A stretch of DNA of 64,000 bases from Mactra quadrangularis (lineage: Eukaryota; Mollusca; Bivalvia; Venerida; Mactridae): NCBI GenBank assembly GCA_025267735.1, contig CM046303.1, positions 34,076,380 to 34,140,379 of the forward strand, in the 5' to 3' direction. The position numbers were made by a program, and so were the translations under genes. Shown here piece after piece: positions 1 to 13,500 of this stretch. Within the stretch, counting starts at the first letter, position 1, and every line of letters starts with the position of its first letter. Below the pieces are notes generated by a model that did no database searches, was not told the DNA's origin, and saw only the letters and a program-made list of their open reading frames with translations.

Positions 1-781
1 TTCAGAAAATGGTCGTGTTTTTTCTGGAAGAATTTGGATTTGTTGCAAATATAAAATATCAACAAATATATGATAGAAAAGTGGAATATAAGTTAAAAGG
101 TGTGATTTTAATGTATTTATCTAAAAAAATTGTTGCATTAATTAGAAATGGCTCATTGAGTCCTTAGAGGTTCGAGAACCGGTGTGTCCACCATATTTCA
201 TTTAAACCTAATTTTTACTGAAAAGCCTAATAGTTTTTGCACAGCTGTCCAAGCTAATGTTTTACCTAAATTTTAACAAATGCAATTTGCTCTAGCACAC
301 CAATTTGTCCAATGAAATGTCTGGTATAGAGAAATGGATAAAAGATATGGCACCATTTGTTATTTGTAATAGTGTTGTTGCTGACTATTTTACTCTGTGT
401 ATTATGGGTGGCTCACTATGCTAAATTTTGATTATACATTCCTCATGGTACGCTCCTGGCGGTATAACTGATCAGAGAATATTACTATTTTTTACTTTAT
501 ACAAAATCAACCCTGGATTGGGTGGATTATCTTTTAAAGATATTTCTTGTTCAATCAAAGCTTAGCATTCAATTTTCATTAAAGAATAATTCTTCACTAC
601 TTCTATAATGTGTTATGACACATTTCACTCCCCTATTAAATGAGGACCAATGTTCACATCCTATATAATTTAGCTCTTAAACGTTTTTGGATTATAAATA
701 GTCAATGTTAATAAAATGAATATAGTGTGCTCTTTAAAGAAATCCTTTTTTTTAAAAATTAAACATTTTGTCAAACTTTAA

Positions 782-1122
782 AGGTACTCATTCACATTTC
801 AACTTAAATATCAACTTTTTCTATACTTACCAAAATTGTATGGTAATATTTTTGGAAGCAGAAAGGTAGTGTTCTGATAATGACAATTTTAGTGCAAATT
901 GACCAAACTACAAATGCTTGTGTTTCATGTAGTAAAAATATACACCGTATTCATGGTATAGACAATTTTAGTGCTTGTTTGTGACTTTTATTGTAAATTT
1001 CTTGCAACATATAGGTCAGTTTGTCTAAAGATATTAAGAATTAATGTTTTTGACACAATTACAGACACTGAATGGTATTTTGAAATTATCAAAAAATAAA
1101 ACATATCTGTGAACTAGTACCT
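782..1122. mobile_element. 341-bp TTAA-flanked MITE (piggyBac-like)
   Basis: AGGTACTCATTCACA at the left and TGTGAACTAGTACCT at the right are inverted, each bordered by TTAA (778-781, 1123-1126). No ORF inside. Confidence 0.5.
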
Positions 1123-1827
1123 TTAACTTAGAAAGTTAAATGAATGGTCATGTTTTATTTTGTCTCCAGTGCATGTTATATTTTGTAAACTTCAAGGTTG
1201 TAAGACAGTTTTTGCGTCTGCTGTAAATGGATATATCTTCATATAGTGGCTTTAACAAAGATGTCTGCAATATAATTAATTTATTGTTGTAATTGCATTA
1301 AATTCTACATTAAATTCTGCATGAAATTATTGATAACTTCAGGTGGGACCTCTTCTTATGTGTTTACTATGTGTTTTATGATTGTTGTTTTATTTTTAAA
1401 TCCATCAATATTTGTAATTGCTTTTATGTTGTGAAATAAGATATTTATTAAATACAGTATTTAATTATAATTTCATTTCTCCAATGTCGCTAATTCTTCA
1501 AATGTTTTATTTTCCCTTAGATTCTCACAGGCTGTATAATTTGTGGTTAAACTTGTTTACAGCTGGTCATGATGGGAATTTGATATTAGAAATATATATT
1601 ATTATGCAGATCGTTTATATTGATTAGGTCACATCTGTTGCATCCTTCTTTTGTATTCATTAGCAGAAGCATGAGCAGTTAGACAAACATTCTGCCTATA
1701 TGTTACTTTATCCCTTGTGAAGACAGACATGTCTTTTTGCTAGTAAAGATGCAATTTGTGTCATACATTCTGTGCAATCATCTGCTTTTATTTATTATAT
1801 AAGTTTTTATCAATTGTACTGTTTATT

Positions 1828-2430
1828 AGCCGTGTTTTTCAACAGAAAGGTCGGGCGGGCGTCCGGAGTCATTAACAATTGCGTTATAGTTTTCAATTTA
1901 GCATATCTTTCTGCCATTTATTGTCAGGTCTTAATGAAACTTCCAATGTTTTTTTCCACAAATTTGGGAATATGACCCATACCCCTAGAATTGGGAATTT
2001 TATCGGCATTTTTGTTTAAATTGGGATAAAATGTCATGCAATTTTAATAACAAAAGCAGATTTTACAAAGTTTTTAGTATCATTATCAATTAATTTAATT
2101 AGTTTACTAATAAGAAAGATTACTGGGATGTATAAGTTAAGCTGAAACATGCTTACAGCTGTCTTTTTAAAAAAAATATTATTTTTCAAGTTTCATTGGG
2201 AATTTTGGATTAAAATTTGGGAAAAAAAGATATGATTTTAGATTGGGAATATATAGCCCATAAACGGCTATAAAATTGACCAAAAATAAACACTGACTTC
2301 ATACAATGATAAAATACTATGTGATGAACAGAATTAGAAAGTAATCACAACTCTACCTGGCTTATTATAGATCATTTCCCTTTACAGTTTTTGCATTAAA
2401 GTTTTTAAATCCTGCTTTAATGTGGTTTCC
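1828..2430 (+). repeat. interspersed repeat (copy 1), interrupted by a MITE
   Basis: Matches 26854-27110 outside the 352-bp insertion: shared landmarks are AGCCGTGTTTTTCAACA-like start, GTCATTAACAATTGCGTTA, GCCATTTATTGTCAG, and CAACTCTACCTGGCTT. Nature of the repeat unknown. Confidence 0.65.
1944..2295. mobile_element. 352-bp hAT-like MITE with ACTTC target duplication
   Basis: Ends CAATGTTTTTTTCC and, inverted, CAGTGTTTATTTTTGG; flanked by ACTTC at 1939-1943 and 2296-2300. A paralogous copy of the host repeat at about 26854-27110 has the uninterrupted GAAACTTCATACAATG, so the empty site is known from this window. Confidence 0.8.
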
Positions 2431-2469
2431 ACATGACATTTTCTTGTTGTTATATTGTTTTGCAGGTAT

Positions 2470-2950
2470 CAGTTTTCGAAACTTACAGTGTACCGGGATT
2501 CAGAGTATCGCAAAAAAAACGAGGAATCCGAGTGATTCTCAGCAAGGGATTCCGTCAGGTTCCCTGAAAATTTCCATGAATTATTTATTTCTATTAGGCC
2601 ACAACAAGTAGATCATGTGTTTTATGGATTTTTCCGGAAAAAATGGGGCCAGCGAGGGAAGAATTTTTTTTTTTAAATCTTAATTCAGTTGCTTTATATA
2701 GCGGATTGACAAAACTTTTATGAGCAAGCAAGGAAATAAAAATATATTTTTTGTAAAAACTATCAAAATTAATGTGCAAGCAAATCCATAGAGCATATAA
2801 TCAACTTGTTGTGGCCTAAGTGACTGCAAATCTGTATCCAAATTTTTTGTCTTTTGATGGAGTAATCTCTAATGATAAGGAGGAATCCCTGAGTAACTGA
2901 CTAGGGATTTCTTTGGGATCCCTGTTAAAAGCAGTTATTTTCAAAACCTG
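2470..2950. mobile_element. CAG-ended inverted-repeat element containing a nested MITE
   Basis: Left CAGTTTTCGAAAC and right TTTTCAAAACCTG are inverted; flanks GGTAT (2465-2469) and AGTAT (2951-2955) differ at one base. Inside are the GGGATTCCGTCAGG and GGAATCCCTGAGTAACTGACTAGGG blocks shared with 11344-12086 and 63558-63708. A 219-bp MITE (2599-2817) is nested in it. Confidence 0.6.
2599..2817. mobile_element. TA-flanked MITE (GGCCACAACAAGT ends), nested
   Basis: GGCCACAACAAGTAGATCAT at the left and its near-perfect inverse at the right, with TA on both sides. Related ends occur at 4036 (left end, GGCCACAACAAATTGATC) and 6942-6959 (right end), both next to GCTCGCTCC and poly-T stretches. 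Confidence 0.65.
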
Positions 2951-3157
2951 AGTATTAGTTGTAACAGGGTGGAGAATTTCATTCAGTGCTTCACAAGACT
3001 TTGAATATATTAGTTAGTACTCAATGTATCAGTGAAGAATGGCATGAGTGTAATTGTTTGTGAATGGCATGCATTAATATTTTTAACATCTTTATTTAGC
3101 TACCTCTGATTATAAAACATGCTCTATTGGATATTCTATGTATATTTTTGTTTTTGT

Positions 3158-3438
3158 TGGGATTTACGCTGTTGCAACACTTCGTATAGGTGATATAACG
3201 ACGTCCAGTGCACCTAACCTAGCTTTCCTGGACCCTTGTCTATAACCAGTACTCGCATAACTTTCCACAAGGCCGGAAACTTCTCCATGTATCTTATTAA
3301 TGGAGGAAAATTGACATAATTGTCAAATTTTCATGGAAGGGCATAACCTCCCTAAGTGGGATTCAAACCAGTACCCCCTTCTGGACACAAGATTTCAAAT
3401 CCCAGCGCACTACCAACTGCGCTATCAACCTGGTGGAT
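3158..3438 (-). repeat. tRNA-derived SINE, family A
   Basis: Minus-strand copy with box A TAGCGCAGTTGGTAGTGCG and box B GGTTTGAATCC at its right-hand head; body landmarks as in the copy at 25299. Confidence 0.75.
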
Positions 3439-3540
3439 ATTATATGTATATTTGTGGAAATTATTTTATTGCCTTTTTTGTTAACGTTGCTTTGTGTAAT
3501 AAGAATGTTAGTGATTATTAATAATTTTTAATTGTTAAAT

Positions 3541-3820
3541 TATACCCCCTGGTGTCCATCTGCTAGCAATTTGGTTTCGGGAGCATAACTTAAGTTCCAT
3601 TTGGCCCACAAGGTCAAAGGTCAAGGTCACTATTACCTTAAAACTGAAAACAGTTTCTGGAGCATAACTTAAGTTCCATTTGGTCCACAATATTCAAACT
3701 TCATATGATGATTGTCCATATCGGGTAGAAGACCGCTATTGATTTTGGGGTCACAAGGTCAAAGGTCAAGGTCACTATTACCTTAAAACTGACTAAAAAA
3801 ACAACACTTTCGGGCATATA
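3541..3820. repeat. short relative of the AGGTCA-array element
   Basis: Bounded by TATACCCCC and GGGCATATA. Contains two units, each with GAGCATAACTTAAGTTCC and each leading to AGGTCAAAGGTCAAGGTCA (3611-3629 and 3756-3774). It shares its boundary style and motif with the element at 20544-22929 but little else, so the relation is ancient. It lies upstream of the first d4 exon seen. Confidence 0.6.
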
Positions 3821-4403
3821 AGGCTCCGCCTAGTTTTTTTATTTGTTTTACTAAGTAAATGGAAAAACTGCCTTGCTAATTGTATGGTTAAATATTCATT
3901 ATAGATGCCCTATGAATGAGGGGATAAGTATGAGTGAGAATTTGGTCCTTTTATCAGTTGGTTGGTGTAATAGTTTTTTGGGTGATACCTCTAAAACAAT
4001 GCTAAAGATTTAAATAAATTTTGATAATGAAATATGGCCACAACAAATTGATCTTTTGTTCGTCGGATTTCCCGCACCTAAAAATCCGAAAATGGAAAAA
4101 AAATATTTTTATTTTTTTTTTGCTCCCGCACTTCAAAATTTTTACCGCATCAAGATTTTTTTGAAGTCAATTTTTTTGGCACTCAACCAAGAAGTTTTAC
4201 GGAAAAAATCAATAATTTTTGGTCTAAATATCAAAGCTTATCACCATGACATTGCTATATTTGTAACAAAACAGTAAAGTATTCACGTTTACATACGTCA
4301 CTATGATGATCGTGTCGATCCTTTGTTCCTTTGTTTTTCTAAATCCTAAATTATATTAAGTACACGTTTTAACACATGTATACTAAATTTATACGTAATA
4401 AAT

Positions 4404-5441
4404 CAGGGGCGTAGCTAGACGAAAATTGAATGTACTCACCATTTATCTAGGGGGGTTTCGGGGGCATGCCCCCCCCCGGATAAAATTTTGAATTCTACAT
4501 CGCTGGAGATGCGTTTTAGAGCATTTCTGGCAACTATCAGACAGTTTTATGAGGTTCATATTTACGAGAAAAAATTCTCAATTACCAATGAAAAGCTATA
4601 AAAATGTAAATATTTTTCTTTTGTTATATGCCTCTCTCTGATATCGGGTATCCCCCCTTGTTTTTTCTAGTGTGGAAAACGGAACCTAAGCATGACGGCA
4701 TCCATTCTTTTGACGCGTTATTAGCTTTCCGATATGCCATCTGCTTAAAGAAAAACTAAATCCGATCAGATAAAATACGAAACAGCTTACGATCGGGCTA
4801 AGTTTATGTTCTAAAGTGTATTTTTAACTCTTAGATACAAAATAAAGACATGTAATAAACACATTACTCACTGACGGTGGGATAAATCGTGTATCGGACT
4901 TTCGTCATACTTGGCGGAAACACCCGATCACATTCGCGGCACGCCTATTTTGAGAACTTGTGTTTCCGTCAAGTACGCATAGAGTCCGATTCAACGATTC
5001 GTATCCCATCGTCAGTTGGTAATGTGTATAGAGTGAAATGATTAATCGTCTGAAAACTGATATTTATAAATTGTTTCCAATGGATCACTCTTTAACAGGC
5101 CAGCAGACACAAAGTTTTACGAAGTTTAAACTTTAAACACAAACGCAAGCCTGCGGTTTTTTTCGGCAAACTTGTCAACAATGTTTTCCGAGCTGATCTG
5201 CATGTGTACCTTCGCAAACTGTGGTTAAAAATTAACGTAGATCTACACAAGTTTTACTGAAACTTTTTGTGTGTGTCTGTGTTGCACTTCCTAAAGAAGC
5301 GAAGGTCTGAAAAAACAACCCTTACCCGGGTGAGGCAGTACTTTTATTGCATTTTACTCATTTTAAGCCTTTTCTATTTTTGAGGTTTAATTTCGATTTG
5401 TACGCCCGGTCGTACAGGGAGTATGCCTGGATACGCCACTG
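4404..5441. mobile_element. 1.04-kb CAG-ended non-autonomous element, TAAAT duplication
   Basis: Left CAGGGGCGTAGCTAG, right GGATACGCCACTG (inverse CAGTGGCGTATCC); TAAAT at 4399-4403 and 5442-5446. No transposase-like ORF inside. It contains an inner fold-back at about 4860-5027 with arms of about 62 bases. Confidence 0.7.
4860..5027. repeat. nested imperfect palindrome, about 62-bp arms
   Basis: CATTACTCACTGACGGTGGG ... GCGGAAACAC pairs with GTGTTTCCGTC ... CCCATCGTCAGTTGGTAATG. Probably a second MITE nested in 4404-5441 or a structural part of it. Confidence 0.6.
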
Positions 5442-5741
5442 TAAATGCAATGCTTAACTTCCATAAACTTTAACTCTTGATACACACTGAAGTTGAACAG
5501 TGACGTAGACAGAGCGGCTCCATCAACCCTACAAATATGATCTGGATGTGTGACGTCATATGTTCACCTTCTGTGTAAAAATAATTTACAATAGAGATCG
5601 ACTCATGTCTTATGAATTAAGGTAGGACAGGATAGAAGATTTCCTTTTCTAATTATGTTCATGCTGGGGAGATATTCGAACAGACTGATTTAAAATGAAG
5701 TTGTACGAGTATTTTGTATTATTTACCAAAAGGCTATACTT

Positions 5742-6290
5742 TCGACACCAAAACGTATAGTCCATTTAATTTTATAGGGGTGCTGATTATATTTTTCCTT
5801 CAGGATTACTTAGGTATACTAAGCAGTTGTATGTTGTTTAGTCTGTAGCATAATTTGGTTAAATAATAATCTTCTTATTCTTCCTAATTAATAAGACTGT
5901 ATTTATGCGCTTAAAAGTTAACAGGTTTTGTTCATTATCATTTTATAGGGGTGTTGATTCTAAAATTCTCATTCAGGAACTTAAGTATACTGAGTATATG
6001 AATATAATTATATATGATTTTTATGTTTTTGAGCCCATCCTTTATTTACTGGAATAATATTAAGACTTTATTTATACACCAAAAGTCAACAGGTTTGGTC
6101 CATCATTTTATAGGGGTGCAGAGCCTAAAATTTCATTCAGGAGGATTTAAATTTGCTGAGTAGCTGTTTGTTGTTGATTCCATCTCTTATTTATTTGGTT
6201 AATATAGGGATTTATTTTACATAAAAAGTCACCAGGATTGGTCCTTTATAATTTTAGCAGTGCTGGTTCTAAATTTTTACAATGATCTAG
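5742..6290. repeat. diverged tandem repeat of about 145-171 bp, four units
   Basis: The block TTTATAGGGGTG starts at 5771, 5942 and 6108, with a weaker form near 6253. Each is followed by TTCAGGA...TTAA...TA-rich sequence and ends with AAAGTYAACAGGTTTGGTCC-like sequence. Lies in intronic DNA upstream of the first d4 exon seen. Confidence 0.65.
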
Positions 6291-7394
6291 GAAGTTTTGA
6301 AGTTCCATATTGAATGAAATCAGTATATTTTACAGTATGATAATATAGTACAGTTCATCTTAATGCAAATGGAACAAAATATAGGCATTTATTTTGTATG
6401 TATCATATTAAAAGCATTAATTTTATGAATATTAACAACAAGTAATCTTTCTTACAACAAACTACAAGATAATCAGAGCTAAACTGACATTTCCTTGTAA
6501 TTCAAGGTCAAGATAATAAAACCCAAGGAAAAAAAGACTAAATATGAAACTATAATTAAGGGAAAAATATTAAATACATGCAGTGCTTTTAAAATTGTAT
6601 CATGTAAGAAAAATAGAATAAATCCATAGTAGTACAGCATCAATCCATGTTTTATATTTAATAAGCATGTCCATATCCACAACTATAATTTAAGAGATTA
6701 TTGTGGCTTATATGCACTTTGAAATAATACAGAATGCTATTTATTAAAGTTTTTTCTGCAAAAAGTCCATATTTTAAGTGCATTTTGACTTTAAGTAAAT
6801 GAATATTCATAAAAATAGAACTTTTTTTTATTTTTCGCTTTTCGCTCGCTCCTCAAAATGCAAAATGTGGGAAAAAAATATTTTTATTTTTTTTTCGCTT
6901 GCTCGCTCCAATTTTTTTCGGACAAAATCCATAGAACATATGATCAATTTGTTGTGGCCTATAGGTCAAATTTGACTTTGGGTCCAGGTAAATTTGTGAT
7001 GAAAAACTAGGTCACCATGTGCAATAGTTATTGGAGGTATATTCATAAACTTCAGTGATAACTAATTAAGCTTATTGACTATGCTGGAGTTATATTCCAT
7101 GTATTGAACTATTAAACTGGAGGGAGGAATACTAAATTACAAAAATAAATTTATTCTTCTTTCTCTAACCTAAGAATCTATTGTTCCTTGTATGGAATTA
7201 TTTAAGGATTGTTTGATGTATATAAATGAACATCATCTTCTTCCTGTTAACTAAGAATTGTGTGATTGCTACCTTAGATTGTCCAACTGACATTCAATTT
7301 CTGAGAGATTGACTGAATTTCTATAAAGGAGGGTGTATGTAGTAAAGATATTTTACAGCACTTGTACTGCCATGCCTTCAAAATAGATTTTATA

Positions 7395-7512
7395 ACGACA
7401 TGATAGACTGCCCCCTTGGGACAAGTAAGGTCAGGGCTTTGATCCCAGTTCGTTATGGCGACATGGTAGAGTGTTGGTTTACTGCTCATAAGGTCAGGGG
7501 TTTGATTCTAGT
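7395..7512 (+). repeat. two tandem tRNA-like SINE heads just before a d4 exon
   Basis: GACATGATAGACTG...AAGGTCAGGGCTTTGATCCCAG and GACATGGTAGAGTG...AAGGTCAGGGGTTTGATTCTAG are about 60 bases apart; each pairs a box-A-like and a box-B-like motif. The second ends about 45 bases before the acceptor at 7555. Confidence 0.45.
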
Positions 7513-7555
7513 TTGGACTACAGATTTTTATCCAGTTACACATATATATTTTCAG

Positions 7556-10500
7556 ACATGCATCAGATAAGTACAGTAGAGAATGTAGCTGTTGGTGCAA
7601 GTACTAATGAAGAGATTGTTGATTTAAAGAGTGAAACAAGTAAAGATAAATGGTATTATGATGATGATGAATATATGGAACCACCTGATGCTGGTGAAAT
7701 GTGTGATGATCAATCTGATATCAGTGATTTTGAACAAGAATATATCAAGAAAAGGAAACGCAAGAGCAAGGTATGGCTTTTAAAGTTTAAACTTATTTTA
7801 TGATATCTAGCTTAGGCTGTGGATCGTTGAGCAAGTGGCGATCTGATCCAAACCACAATTCATGTGTTGCAATTCACCAATCAAACCACAAATCACTTGT
7901 TAATGGAGAAGCATACATAATTCGTTAATGGAGAGGCATACATAATTCGTTAATGGAGAAGCAAATAAAATTCTTGCAATAACAAAAATAAGTGAAGAAT
8001 TACAGAAGCTTTTACTTTAAGGAAAACCATGCACTCCAAACATTTCTATTACTAAACGTTTTACGGGCATTTTCGGTGTTAACATTTTTGTTTAAATTTA
8101 TGTGCATCATTTGGAATTTTGACACAATATAATTCGGTCCCTACATAAATTAAAATTTTCATTTCATAGTACGACTCATTTTCAGTGATAATTAAGCTGA
8201 AATGTTCTTTCATTTTTTCCAAAAATAGATTTGCTATCTGACAGTTTTGGACATGACAAATATTCGTACTCGATTTTGTTGTTGAGATCGCGAATACGCG
8301 AGTACTCAGATACTCTAATCTAGCTGAGTTTTTTCTGTACATGCAAGAGGCATAGGAAGCATTTTTATATTGGGAGCATATGAAGGCAGAGTTGTCTGGC
8401 GGGAAAAAATATCATTAATTTCCCTGTCTTGTTTAGTGTAAATCACATTACTTTCATAATTATATGGGGGCCAAGCCACCCAACCACCCCCCTTCTCTAT
8501 TTCTGCGGACCTGCATGAATAGTTAACCCTTAACCGCTCAATCCCGCATTTTTAAGTGTCTAGACCCCCCCCTCCAAAATGGCTGCCACAGCCTTGAAAA
8601 TGGTGTTTTTTAACTGGAATAATTGCCAGAAAAAAATCGGGGTCATTGAGTGCAGAGAAATGGCGCCAAATGCTGATAAGAAAACATGTTTTCAGTATCT
8701 GAAAAGACCTGACACTTTAGACCTCAATTTTGGATAATATTACTGTTTGAAGTGCAAATGTGGGGTGGAAAAAGAGCGAAAATTGCATTTTTTGCCGTTT
8801 TTGCTCCGCCCCAGCATTGCCATGGTAACGGGGATCGGGCTCAACTTGGTTTTTCTGAAAGACATTCACCCAGGTAATAACTTGGCCAAGTTGCATATCT
8901 GTATGATTATTAGTGATGAAACTAGAGCATCTTGAAATAGCCCTTGCGCGTAATGGTGACAAAATGGCTACTTTTCACACATGTGGCAACCAGTAAAGGG
9001 TTAAAATAAAGTTGGACCTATGCAATTTTTATTGGATGGGACTGACAGATCTACATATTTTGGCCTAGGCTGATATGAGTATACATACAATGTTATATTT
9101 ATCATGTATATACAGGGTAGTACTCGTGGTAGAAGGAAGAAAGTTGTAGAACGTGATGATAAAGATAAGGCTGATGAAGAAAAAGAGAAACCTTATGCTT
9201 GTGAAGGTAATATATTGTAATATTCATTAGAGGTGACTATTGCAGCCAAAGGTACTATTGCTATAGTATCACAATAGCTAAAATAACCATCATGATAGTA
9301 TTGGAATACTAAAAGAATTATCACGATAATATCGCAATAGTTTAATTTATGCCAAATGTCTAAGTAGTAGAAGTATGTGGCTCCTTTGTAGAGTGGTTAT
9401 AGTCACTAACATAGAATCACTCATTTGGACTACCTTGGCGATCTTTTACCCAGATAAACCTCGAATGTCATGAAGTGAAAAAGTAGATCTAGGAATTTGG
9501 TTTCTGTGGTAATATAGTCTGAACTACACAGAAGTATGATGTGTGAGACATTGTACTGATGAAATGATGTGATAAAGTGTGTAACAATGTTATTATTAAA
9601 TGTTGACATGAAAATGACAGTCCCCGGACCTTATAACCTGGTTGTATTCCTACTACGTCTGATTTCCGAGGTTTATCTTCGTAGATGATCACCGAGGTTG
9701 TTCCGAATGAGAATCACTGATAGAGGGATGAAATAAGTTACCCATTATTAGAAGTATGAAAAGTCGGCAGTTGCTTACCAAGGTTGTGTACTTTGTACTA
9801 GTGTATTCATTACCCTTAATTCATTAGCCTTTAGTCTGGAAGTGGTAAAATTTGATTTGGGCTAGTTAAAACTACATACTTGATTCAGTCAGGATGGTTA
9901 ATAATTGTAGTCTTTACTTTATAATATAATAAATGGGGCTAGTGCTAGAGGAAATATAAGATGGTATATGCTCGTGAATCCGAGGAATGCAGATCAGGTG
10001 AACTGTCCATTTCATTTGATTTTTTTGTTAAAATGGATGTCAAACAAATATAAAATCATAAGTGATGTTAAACCTCAGGTGCCAGACCCTTATTGTTGTA
10101 TGTATACTGTGTGTTAAACAAAGACAATATGCTCAGTACAGATTATTTTTATTGTATATTTACAGTATGTAATGCTAGGTACAAGACAAGACCTGGCTTA
10201 TCTTATCATTATAATCATTTTCATAATGGTATGATGGAGCCAGAGGAACCTGAGCCCTCACCTAAATCTGTCGGTACGTATTATATTTTATTATATTATA
10301 TACTATATATTATATAGACATGTGTGTATGTAGGTTGGAATTAGGATTTACTTCTACATAAATATTGATACAATCATTGATTTTTATACAGACATTGATT
10401 GTTAAGACCATCAAAATTGGTGCGTAGCTTTCATCCAGATAAAACACTATAAATAGTATCTTGATTTTGTAATTTCTATTTTTAGACCAGTGTTTGCGAA

Positions 10501-13500
10501 CTAATTTGATGGTTCACAGACTGTGATTGGACGGCTCTTTTCAAATTGTGTGACATAGAAAATGTGAACAAGTTACTAAACATAATGATTGTGTCATGAA
10601 TATTATAATGAGAAAAGGTTACCTGAACATGACCCTCATAACGAAATGGCCAGATCTTATATTAGCAAGTTAGCAAGCAGAAAATTAAAGATTGGTTTTT
10701 AATCAGATTGAGTACTATATAGAAGATCAATGATTGTATCAGTATTATAATGTATGACAAACAATTCATGTTGAAATGTTGATATATTTTGTATTTTATA
10801 TGAATATATACATGTGTATTATATACTTAAATAATTCTACTATTAAGTTTGAAACCCTAGATGGTAGATCTGTGTAGTTTATTATATTATAAAACATTTA
10901 TTGATCTGATACTTTCAGTTAAAAAATACATCTAACTATGTCATGGGGTATTTCAAACTTCATTTGCACTTCAAGGGAGATAATCAATATTTGTTATTTA
11001 GCATCTTCTGCACATTATTAGGCTAGAGCTAAACTAGTCTATATCCATCTTTTTACATCTGTTTAGATTAGTTTTACATTGACCTATCAAAATAGAATTT
11101 GTCACAAGTTCAGGGTAAGTTTTTAAGATCATTGAATGTCTGTTTTCCATTGGGAGGGGGGATGGTCGTTTCCTGTCATCAGTTTCACCCTAGGTCAAGG
11201 CTTCATCATGCAAACATCTGTAACTAAGATTACACTTTTGAAGTCAGGTGAAAGGTGTAGGGCATTTTTGGCTTTCTTGTATTTGTTAAGTTCAGGAATA
11301 TCTAAAACGACTGTATCCGAAGTTTGTAGGTACTATGCAATAACAGGGTTCGACACTAACAGTCAGTGTCCTGGGATTCCTAGGATCCTAAAAACTTGGG
11401 AGAAATTCCTGTGATTCTTACCTAGGGATTCCGTCAGGATCCATTTTAATTGCTTTTTTACATGAATTTGAGTTCCCATGAATTGTTCATCACAATTTAT
11501 GACTGCATCTTTTTTAGCTCGACTTAACGAAGTAAATGGAGAGCTCTCCTTCTCGCCCTAGCGATGACGTCCGCATCCACATTTCTGATTAAAGTTTTTG
11601 TGCAGTAAAATTTTTTACTATAACTTTATTATTTCTTGAGGTATCAACTTCAATCTTCCCTTGAACTTGAACTAGAGTTTTCTTTAAAAAATGCTTGTTT
11701 TTACTGCAACTGTTTTATTTCTTGAGGTATCAACTTCAAACTTTAAATATATGTTCCTTGTTATCAACCACATCTCACGTGACAAGGTTCATAACTCCAA
11801 AGACATTTTTTCTCAAAATTGTCTCTGGTGAACTTAAAATTTTCTTTAAAAAGATATTTTTTTACTTTAAATTTGTTAAGGTTATTTTTTCAAATTTTAA
11901 AATATGTATGTTCCTTATCATCAACCACATCTCATGTGACAAATACTTACTTAGTCGAGCATGCTGTATCCTCTGACAGCTCTTGTTTCTATTATTAGAG
12001 GAATCCCTCAAGATGAGGTGGAATCTCTGAATGTCTGACTAGAGATTCCATCAAATACCTGGTAAAATCAGGAGTGTCAAACCCTAAATAAAAGTGACAT
12101 TATTGTATCAGATCAATAATCCACTGTATATCTCTTTGTTTTATTTGATCTATATTAAACTATATAAATATTAAACACCTTTATTAATTCCTGATAGATA
12201 TTTTATTGTGTTATTATGTTTATTCAGTTTTATTTTAACCATTTATTAATGTAAAAATGTGTGTTAGCCATTCCTTGGATAAGATCTTAGACAGGTGTTT
12301 GGTGTCATTCAGATTTTTTGTCAAAAATATCAATTAGTCTTACTATATGAAATTCGTAATTATACCCCTCCAAAAGATATATGAAGTACTTGTTTGTTAC
12401 TGGAGCTATTGTTATAAGTCCAGCTTATGTTCAACCTAATGTTAATTTTATACAATAAGACTTATGGACAATGTATTATATTGTATGTTTATGAAGAAAG
12501 AAAGCCACAAGCAACCCTTAGTATAAATCTTGTTAAATTTAACCATAGATTGAAACTCATGTTTCGGTAAAAGTTAGGTTAAACAAAGGGCTATTTTGAC
12601 ATTTTCAATATAAAATATCGAATATTTCTCCCATAGTTCAATAGGAGTAAAAATTGATTTCTGTGTATCTGAATTAATTATATAATTTTTGATGTCATGT
12701 GTTATAATTCTAATATACTATATTTTATACTGTCAGTTAAAACTCCTCCAAAGGTTGAGAAGGAGGAGCGAGGTGAGTGTGCTGGCTTTATTAACATAAT
12801 AATAATATATACCCCTGTCTGTATGCTTCATCAATTTTATCATTCACCATTCATTTACCTTAGTGACTGTATGCTAAGATAAAACTATTCATAATAAACT
12901 TTGTATGCTACAAATATTGGTAATTTTTATTCTACTGTCAGTAGTGCATATATGCATACATTAACCCTGCTGATTTAAATACTCAACATTATGTTTTGAT
13001 AATTTCCATACATAAATGTATATACCTGTTTTCAGGGCTTTTTTAAGTATTTGGAGAAGGGGCCTGGAGCCATTTTTATATAGAACATTTGGGGAAATTT
13101 TGTGGCAATTTTATAGATAGGGGAACAAAAAATCCAAGTTAAACTACAAATTTGGGGGGAAACTGCATGATTTTAAAGAAATTTAAAAAGGGATGGTGCC
13201 TGTAAGCGGCCCCTGTTATTTACCGAAAAAAAAGGTCTGGTTTTTATCATTAGTGAGCACAGATGTACAATAGTATGTGCAGAGATTATTGAACACATAT
13301 TTAGTATTTAAGTCAGGGGGGTTAATGTAAGCACTACTGACAGTTGTATAAAATGTATCAATACATGTATATAAATCACTACAAAGATTGTTGTTACAGT
13401 CTATCATGAATGCTACAAACATACCTATACTCAATTTGTATGCTACAATATTTCATTGAATCATTTTGTTAGCTCGAGCTTATCATAGAAAATGAGAGCT

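Larger units (their letters stand above)
1..7555. other. probable d4-gene intron or upstream DNA, repeat-rich
   Basis: The exon at 7556 begins inside a codon, so this stretch is most simply the 3' part of an intron. Apart from the repeats listed I see no coding signal, and no N-terminal d4 exon. Confidence 0.5.

Noticed and set aside
7455..7512. Possible tRNA gene before the d4 exon
   Set aside because: Cloverleaf not satisfied; doublet of SINE-like heads instead.
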